Positions 59,060 to 64,000 of a stretch of DNA of 64,000 nt are shown here, piece by piece. The stretch is from contig JAUIRK010000947.1 in assembly GCA_030549495.1 (NCBI GenBank), positions 562,001 to 626,000 on the forward strand, written 5' to 3'. The DNA comes from Nectonema munidae (Eukaryota; Nematomorpha; Nectonematoida; Nectonematidae). Under the pieces are notes generated by a model, which had not been told where the DNA came from, did not search any database, and saw only the letters and a list, made by a program, of their open reading frames with translations. Numbering within the stretch: position 1 is the first letter of the stretch; every line of letters starts with the position of its first letter. Both the position numbers and the translations under genes were made by a program.

Positions 59060-59430
59060 TTTTCACTATTCTAATTTGTTCCACAATTTGCATAAAATTA
59101 GCATTAGCTGGGGCCGGTTTAGTGTTAGCGCAATCCTACACACACACACACACACACACACAAACTTTCCAATTTATTTGTATTAACCCATTTACGACCA
59201 ATGTTCCCATTTGGGAACATAAGTAATTTCATCTTCGTCTGCTTTTTTCAATGACTTTGAATATAAATCGTCTGCGTTTTTTTAGATATCGTCTGCTTTG
59301 CTTGGTCTTAAATGGGTTAAATACACGTCTAACAAAAAAACATCTAAAAATGCATACACACATACAAATACATGCATATTGTCATTAGATATACTTGAAT
59401 CTCAAAAAAGCAGTATATAGCCTAGAGCAA
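59060..59430 (+). repeat. Dispersed repeat S, copy interrupted by a MITE
   Basis: Matches 62860-63075 and the reverse of 47800-48020 (CAAACTTTCC, ATTTATTTGTATT, AATACACGTCT, TTGAATCTCAAAAA). A CA microsatellite (59137-59162) has expanded within it, and the CCCATT-family MITE 59187-59316 is inserted at its TTAA. Confidence 0.7.
59187..59316. mobile_element. TTAA-flanked piggyBac-type MITE, family CCCATT
   Basis: TTAA at 59183-59186 and 59317-59320; ends CCCATTTACGACCAA and TTGGTCTTAAATGGG. The host repeat without the insertion is present at about 62960 (TTTGTATTTTAATACACG), giving a related empty site with a single TTAA. Confidence 0.9.
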
Positions 59431-59452
59431 AATTCTCTTTCATCGTACTTAC

Positions 59453-59694
59453 TCTAAAAAGTTCATATCATCGCATTCAATGTTTATTCTTTGTGTCGAA
59501 ATTTTTTTTGGGAGAGTAGGGGGTTCTGCCGGAATGTTGCCCGATAACTCTTCAGATATGTTCATCTGTTTTTTGAATATCATTTTTTTAAAGAGTTTTC
59601 TCATAAGTAAAGAATAGAAGCGGCTTTTAAAACGACTGATATTTAATGCATCGCATCCTTCGCACTCACTATTCATTTGACTCAATCCAAGCAG
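59453..59694 (-). CDS. Candidate internal exon of an unidentified reverse-strand gene
   Basis: On the reverse strand an acceptor-like GATATTTTAG precedes 59694 and a strong donor GTAAGTACG follows 59453. The 242 bases are open in phase 0 and leave in phase 2. The translation starts LLGLSQMNSECEGCDALNI and continues SRFYSLLMRKLFKKMIFKK, a basic amphipathic stretch. It ends EELSGNIPAEPPTLPKKI and RINIECDDMNFL. I recognise no family. It is compatible in phase with the short exon 61062-61124. An isolated open stretch could be chance, but the donor and codon texture argue for a gene. Confidence 0.4.
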
Positions 59695-61061
59695 CTAAAA
59701 TATCACAACTAACTTCAGTACCATTTTTATTTAAGAAATTCTATCAATAAATGTTTAAAGACTCCTTTCCTAATATGAAAATACATATACTTATTCAGAC
59801 ACGTATAAATTTTGAAGATACAAGAAAAATTTATTGTGTTTAGGGTAGCAGAAAATTTATACGTATAATAATAATTTAATTGAAGTAGAGTAAATTTGAA
59901 TTTGATTAAAATATGTGGGCAATAGGGGCCAAATATCGCAGCAGAAATATCCTAATTCATATAAAATCCCTTTTACAATTGTATTTTATTTTTTCATGGT
60001 GTCGTTCGCATCTTTTTACTCAGTAGTAATGCGAGCAAAGACGAAGTGAGATAAGATAAGTTCGAAAACATGCTACATCCCTGTCTCCAGGAAAAATGCT
60101 GGTATCAGTTTTAGGCAAGTATGATGAGCATTTTTGTTGTCAGCAAACCTGCGCGACATGAAATGGAGGAAGCAACAGCTCACTACTTTCTGTCTTCACT
60201 CTGCTTTTGCACTTTTTGAGGTCTAAGACCTGGTTGCCTAAATTCATTGATTTGAAAAGATTATGATGTGAGCTAGAAGCAGCAGCAGCAACAGCAGTAG
60301 CTCTATTTCCATACGCCTTTCTTGCGTATAAACATTTTGTTTGCCACTTTTACAAGAAAGAGGAGGAGGTATCGGTCTTTCAGAGAAGTGATTGACAGGC
60401 CTAACTCTCAAAGTTCAGCCAGTGGTTCTCAGAATTTTTGCCTCCATGCAGCACGAACCCCTTTCGACCTTTATCACCTTTTTCCAAGGTTGTGGGCTGC
60501 TTTTGTTTTTTCTTAAAAATTGTAAATAAAAAAAACAAATGCTATATTCTCTTTTTTGATATAATTATTATTATTTATACACGTTTATAATAAGTATTAT
60601 AATAACGCTTAGATTCTTAGAATATTGCTCGTTGTATTGCTCTTCCAAGCTGAGCAATTAGAGTATGCCGGTTTAGAATCGCAAATTTTCTCCTGGAAAC
60701 AGGCCAAGCCCGTTTGATACGAGCGAATCTGGTTTATCGTCATCACTATTGTTTTGTCCTAAGTTATATGCAATATCACTTTTGCGCTTTAATTTTAACA
60801 CATTATTTTACTTGCTAGTAAAACTTATTCATCCCTTCCATTTTCGCTTATTGTAGCTTGGAAAGCAATTTTTCGTAAAAAAAAAATAAAACTACATATG
60901 CGCCTTGATTTAAATTAGAAGTAATCGTTTGCGTTTCTTTTCTACAAAAAGGAATATACCACAAAAGTAAACTTTGCTTTTATTTCTTTTCCTCTACACC
61001 TTCATAATTCTAAACCTTCTCTGAAAGCACAAGTCTGTAAATGATTAAAATTCGCTTGTAC
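59695..61061. other. Intergenic or intronic stretch with one less AT-rich patch
   Basis: 60000-60520 has near-balanced composition with AGCAGCAGCAGCAACAGCAG at 60279. CAGTGGTTCTCAGAATTTTTGCC (60421) resembles a single hAT terminus. Around 60620-60770 all three reverse frames are open for over 30 codons (for example RIKRAWPVSRRKFAIL), unexplained. Confidence 0.3.
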
Positions 61062-61124
61062 CTTTTCTCCATCTTCAATTTCAGGGTCTTGATCGGAAAA
61101 TACTTTTGGACGCTCAAGAGGCAC
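61062..61124 (-). CDS. Candidate 63-base microexon of the reverse-strand gene
   Basis: On the reverse strand ATCATCCAG precedes 61124 and the donor GTACAAG follows 61062. The 21 codons read VPLERPKVFSDQDPEIEDGEK with no stop and enter and leave in phase 0, matching the exon at 59694. It is short enough that chance is a real possibility. The + strand offers a pyrimidine-rich acceptor at the same place, but the codons after it meet no donor before a stop. Confidence 0.35.
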
Positions 61125-62245
61125 CTGGATGATTATTATTAAATAGTTATATTTTCAAAATTGATTAATTCGCACATATCCTTACTTGTTAATCAAAAAT
61201 ATTATGGTTTTTAAATTATTTTATATGCGTACTAATTTTCTTTAATTTTAATTAAAATTGATCAGATCTACTTTTTAGTGTAATATTCTCTGAAAGGTGG
61301 CGAATGTCATTCATATTGAGAAATATTCCAAACCAGTGTCTACAAAAACGTCATTTTTTCAAAACTAAAATGATACTATAATCAAAATGCGTTGAAATAA
61401 TTCACAAAACACTCGTTCAATCCTTTTTTCGCATTTCTCGTTTTAGAAGGTTAAAGTTACAACAAAGCTTGAGAAAATAAGAAATGAAAGAATCGGTTGC
61501 TTGCTACAACAATTTTATAATGTCGAAATAATAAACAAACTTTTTATTCAATAAGAAAGAAGCGCTGGATTAACGCGCATGAAAGTTAATGTAACATATG
61601 TCACCACCATTCGGAGGGAAAGAGTTTAATCGTTATTGCCCCCTATATAATTAACATATCGCAACGAAACTAACCTATTTTCAAAAAACTACCCGTTTAA
61701 CACCAATGTTCTAAAAAAATAAAAATTGTATTTTATAAAATTTTATTAAAAAACAGGATTTATCTAGAAAATTTTCATCCTAAACCTATTTGATTCGACC
61801 GTTATTTTTCAGAGACTTGATTTTTTGGTTTTAATCCAAAATAAGGCAAGGATTTTGAAGACTGATCGTTTGTTTTTTTTCAATTCAATTTGCATATTTT
61901 TAAAGCAGATAATTTTCATTTCTTGAGAAAGAAACTTAGACTTTTGTCCTCAAACGTTAGTGTGATCTGATTTTTCTGGAATCAAAAAATTTGTTAATAA
62001 TAATTTGACATTTTCAAGATCAATGAGACACTGATATCTCATAAGATGAAAATCATCTGCTTTAAGCTTGAAAGAATTTTTAAAAATCTCTCCTTTGAAA
62101 GGTTATAATGAATGCAAAAAAATTTTTCAAAAAAATATTTCATTATAAAACCAGAAAAATGAAAGTATCAAATCCAGTTGAGATAAAGGACCTAAAAATT
62201 CTAGACATCTACTAAAATCTAGGGAATTTGTAGGCATGCTACAAC
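61125..62245. other. Intronic non-coding stretch
   Basis: AT-rich; MITE-like remnants at about 61845-61935 (GACTGATCGTTTG, AAAGCAGATAATTTTC) and 62025-62070 (AAAATCATCTGCTTTAAG). Confidence 0.4.
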
Positions 62246-62249
62246 TTAA

Positions 62250-62372
62250 CACGTTAACGATCAGAATAATGACACTCTAATATAAAGCAGATGATTTGTA
62301 TTAAAAAGTATTTATAAAATCAGACGATCATATATATAATGTCGACTATAGTGGACTCTGGTTGTTAAGCGG
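62250..62372. mobile_element. TTAA-flanked piggyBac-type MITE, family CCCGTT, diverged
   Basis: TTAA at 62246-62249 and 62373-62376. Left end CACGTTAACGATCAGAATAA, with TATAAAGCAGATGATTTG, ATCAGACGAT and GTCGACTATAGTGGA inside, as in 49436 and 50818. It lies about 75 bases before exon 3. Confidence 0.75.
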
Positions 62373-62449
62373 TTAATATGGCGGATTTGCTTTTGCTTTA
62401 GAAGTTGTGAAATATCATTTTAATTAATGGCTTCGTAAATTTTGTTTAG

Positions 62450-62650
62450 ACAACTCCATTCATCAACTTTTCCGCCCACATCTTGCATCAAACTCCAAAA
62501 AGTGCTAAATCAGTGGGAGACAGTCCTAGGAAGTCATTGCTGAAGTCGAGACTTGCTGAACGCTTCAAAAGTTTTGAAGAAAGTTTGACCGACTCCAAAA
62601 GCTCATATTCTTCCTCTCTCCTTCAAGATTCTGTCTTGTCTTTTAGCGAG
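62450..62650 (+). CDS. Exon 3 of the candidate Cdt1-like gene
   Basis: The acceptor AATTTTGTTTAG precedes 62450; the frame enters in phase 0, as exon 2 requires. It encodes 67 residues, TTPFINFSAHILHQTPKSAK then GDSPRKSLLKSRLAERFKSF and a serine-rich tail ending LLQDSVLSFSE. GDSPRK is a full CDK consensus (SPxK-like), and KSRLAERF resembles a cyclin-docking RxL. The donor is GAG followed by GTTTTC, weaker than the others, leaving phase 0. No folded domain is visible, consistent with a disordered regulatory region. I favour a real exon because frame, borders and repeated SPRKSL style (again in exon 4) agree. Confidence 0.6.
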
Positions 62651-62859
62651 GTTTTCCATACAATGTTTTATTTCATTTAAAGCGCACACATGCCATACAT
62701 AGAGGAGATTTGTGTCGTCATCTATGCCGCTCCATTTCTTAAGCAAACTGCTAAAAATGCAAACCGCTGTTTTTGACGATTGGAATTTGTTCCTCAATTT
62801 GCATAATAGTTGACAAGTTCTCAACCAATTTCTCAATGCTGCTAAATGTTTAAAATTTA

Positions 62860-63075
62860 AGATTAGTGTAGAATTGGCATTGACGTTAGTATTAGAGTTA
62901 GTGTTGAAGTTAGGTTACATTTTTTGACATTCTTGACACAAACTTTCCTATTTATTTGTATTTTAATACACGTCTGACACAAAGAACATCTAGACATACG
63001 ATTATATACATATTGACATTAGACACCCATGCACTGAAATCTCAAAAACAGCGATATAGCCCTTCTTTTGTTAAT
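62860..63075 (+). repeat. Dispersed repeat S, uninterrupted copy
   Basis: Contains GATTAGTGTAGAATTGG, TTTGACATTCTTGACACAAA, AATACACGTCTGACAC, GACATTAGACACCCAT and TGAAATCTCAAAAACAG, matching the copies at 47800 (reverse) and 59060. It sits in the intron between exons 3 and 4. Confidence 0.75.
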
Positions 63076-63285
63076 ATAACGAAATGGAATAAAATTTGCA
63101 TATTCAATCACAAAAACTTTATTTTGTTTTGAATGAAACAAATGACATTTTTCAATCATTCCAGCTTCTCTTTTTACCACGACATAAAAAATGTGTTAGT
63201 TAATGGTTTATATTCGGATTCCCTGATGAACAAATGTGAACAAATTGTTTTAGTATTTCAATGAATCGAGTTTCGTATTTTGCAG

Positions 63286-63501
63286 TTTGATTCCCCGCGC
63301 AAAAGCTTAGAGAAGATTAAGATAGAAAAGGATAGCTACAAAAGTCAGCATTCTCTTCAAAAATTCAACAAAGTTCGAAGAAGATTATACGACGAGTTCA
63401 AGAGTAAAGATGATGCTGGTGATGATAAGTTAAAAGAATCTGCCAAACATGATGAATCTTGCCTAACGTATTATATTTTTCATACCTTACGTTTCTTTGA
63501 A
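63286..63501 (+). CDS. Exon 4 of the candidate Cdt1-like gene (3' border uncertain)
   Basis: The acceptor TTCGTATTTTGCAG precedes 63286 and the frame enters in phase 0, matching exon 3. It opens FDSPRKSLEKIKIEKDSYK, echoing GDSPRKSLLK of exon 3, and continues SLQKFNKVRRRLYDEFKS. VRRRLYDEF is a good cyclin-docking (Cy, RxL plus hydrophobic) motif, which human Cdt1 also has in its N-terminal region. The frame stays open to a stop at 63502. The protein-like part ends near SAKHDES, so the true donor is probably at GA|GTAAAG (63402), G|GTGATG (63419) or AC|GTATTA (63469). I cannot choose. Downstream exons with the geminin-binding and winged-helix domains would lie beyond the window. Confidence 0.55.
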
Positions 63502-63549
63502 TAGCCATTTGCCCATATGTAGCAGTAACTAAGTTGTGGATATATTTTT

Positions 63550-63821
63550 GGTACCTGGACAATTGGCCGATATACATTTGGTGGAATGGACATTTAGTTG
63601 ACGGATATTTGGCCGAACAAAAATTTTTACCAAACTGACATTTGGTTTGGAAGTTATCAATAATAAAAGAAAATAAAAATGCGTTTCAGATTTGCATAGA
63701 GCACAAGCCCGCAAACTTACTTGAAGTAAAGTAACGTCTAAAAAAATGGTCAAATTGAATGTACATTTTGGATGAAATGCCAATTCTGCTAAAGATCCGT
63801 TCGGCTAAATGTTCGGATTCC
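63550..63821. mobile_element. MITE of GGACATTTGGCCGA type
   Basis: Left end GGTACCTGGACAATTGGCCGA and right end, read inward, GGAATCCGAACATTTAGCCGA are imperfect inverted repeats. The left side is a series of degenerate units of GACATTTGGCCGA. No target duplication is visible. In style it resembles the element at 12105. Confidence 0.6.
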
Positions 63822-64000
63822 AATTGAGAAATATTATAACACAGATCCCTTAATTATATTTAACAGACTTTCATAAGTCGGAAGCCTCGTTCAGTGGAGA
63901 AATTGATTAGGAAAGAAATAGTCATAATTATCCGGGCATTCACCTAACAGAAAACTATTAAATTACGAAAATCACATTTTTACAAAAGTTCAACTTTAAA

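Noticed and set aside
61085-61130. + strand microexon after a pyrimidine-rich acceptor at 61083
   Set aside because: The frame meets a stop within 16 codons and has no donor; the pyrimidine tract is better explained as the antisense of acidic codons in the reverse-strand frame.
62748-62840. Possible reverse-strand exon encoding SIEKLVENLSTIMQIEEQ
   Set aside because: Protein-like and preceded by an acceptor-like TTTAG, but the only nearby donor is weak and its phase would not join the exon at 61124.
63863-63940. Possible exon 5 of the Cdt1-like gene after ATTATATTTAACAG
   Set aside because: The acceptor looks fair and one phase is open for 26 codons, but no donor is convincing and the sequence shows no Cdt1 feature.

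Overview
The window is AT-rich eukaryotic nuclear DNA, dense in transposon remains and poor in host coding sequence. Merlin, piggyBac, hAT, Tigger and Jockey/CR1-type elements, a Penelope-like fragment, tRNA-derived SINEs and introns with ordinary GT/AG borders together suggest an invertebrate animal, most likely an arthropod and possibly a crustacean. That assignment is inference from the repeat mix alone. I saw no bacterial operon, CRISPR array, rRNA gene or true tRNA gene, and recognised no LTR retroelement, retrovirus or Polinton.

Region 1-13.6 kb. After weak, mostly featureless sequence comes a nest of dated insertions. A tRNA-like SINE (5251-5323, resuming at 11816) is split by a Merlin DNA transposon (5332-11815) with terminal inverted repeats of about 900 bases and an 8-base target duplication. 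The right inverted repeat of that Merlin is itself split by a 5'-truncated Jockey/CR1-like LINE (8205-11025). Three MITEs with clean 8-9 base target duplications (3846-4328, 4770-5236, 12105-12466) flank it.

Region 13.6-32.2 kb. This holds a second LINE relic (13858-14955), a hAT relic of the DUF659 type (16132-17862), an AT minisatellite and a compact second Merlin with a nearly continuous transposase (19733-21000). A third, deleted Merlin follows, with a Penelope-like reverse transcriptase fragment and a near full-length piggyBac (22271-24738) in or beside it. Next are a Foldback-like element whose arms are tandem repeats (26460-27162) and a ZBED/SCAND3-type hAT with intact ends (28855-32153).

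Region 32.2-43.9 kb. More MITEs and SINEs, a Tigger 3' half, a piggyBac N-terminal fragment and a reverse-strand LINE relic.

Region 43.9-64 kb. The best candidate host gene lies here on the + strand. A short first exon (43994-44094) encodes a PCNA-binding degron (QKLLTEFY followed by KRR) just after an E2F-like site. It joins in phase to exons at 58540-59005, 62450-62650 and 63286 onward, rich in SP/TP sites with a cyclin-binding RRL. I infer the regulatory N-terminus of a Cdt1-like (double parked) replication licensing factor, with its folded domains beyond the window. The roughly 14.4 kb first intron holds MITEs, a SINE and a GC-richer island. Two short reverse-strand open segments with splice borders (61062-61124, 59453-59694) suggest an interleaved opposite-strand gene that I cannot name.

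Small TTAA-flanked piggyBac-type MITEs with a recurrent AGCAGACGAT-like motif are scattered through the right half. One is caught inside a dispersed repeat whose empty counterpart is also in the window.
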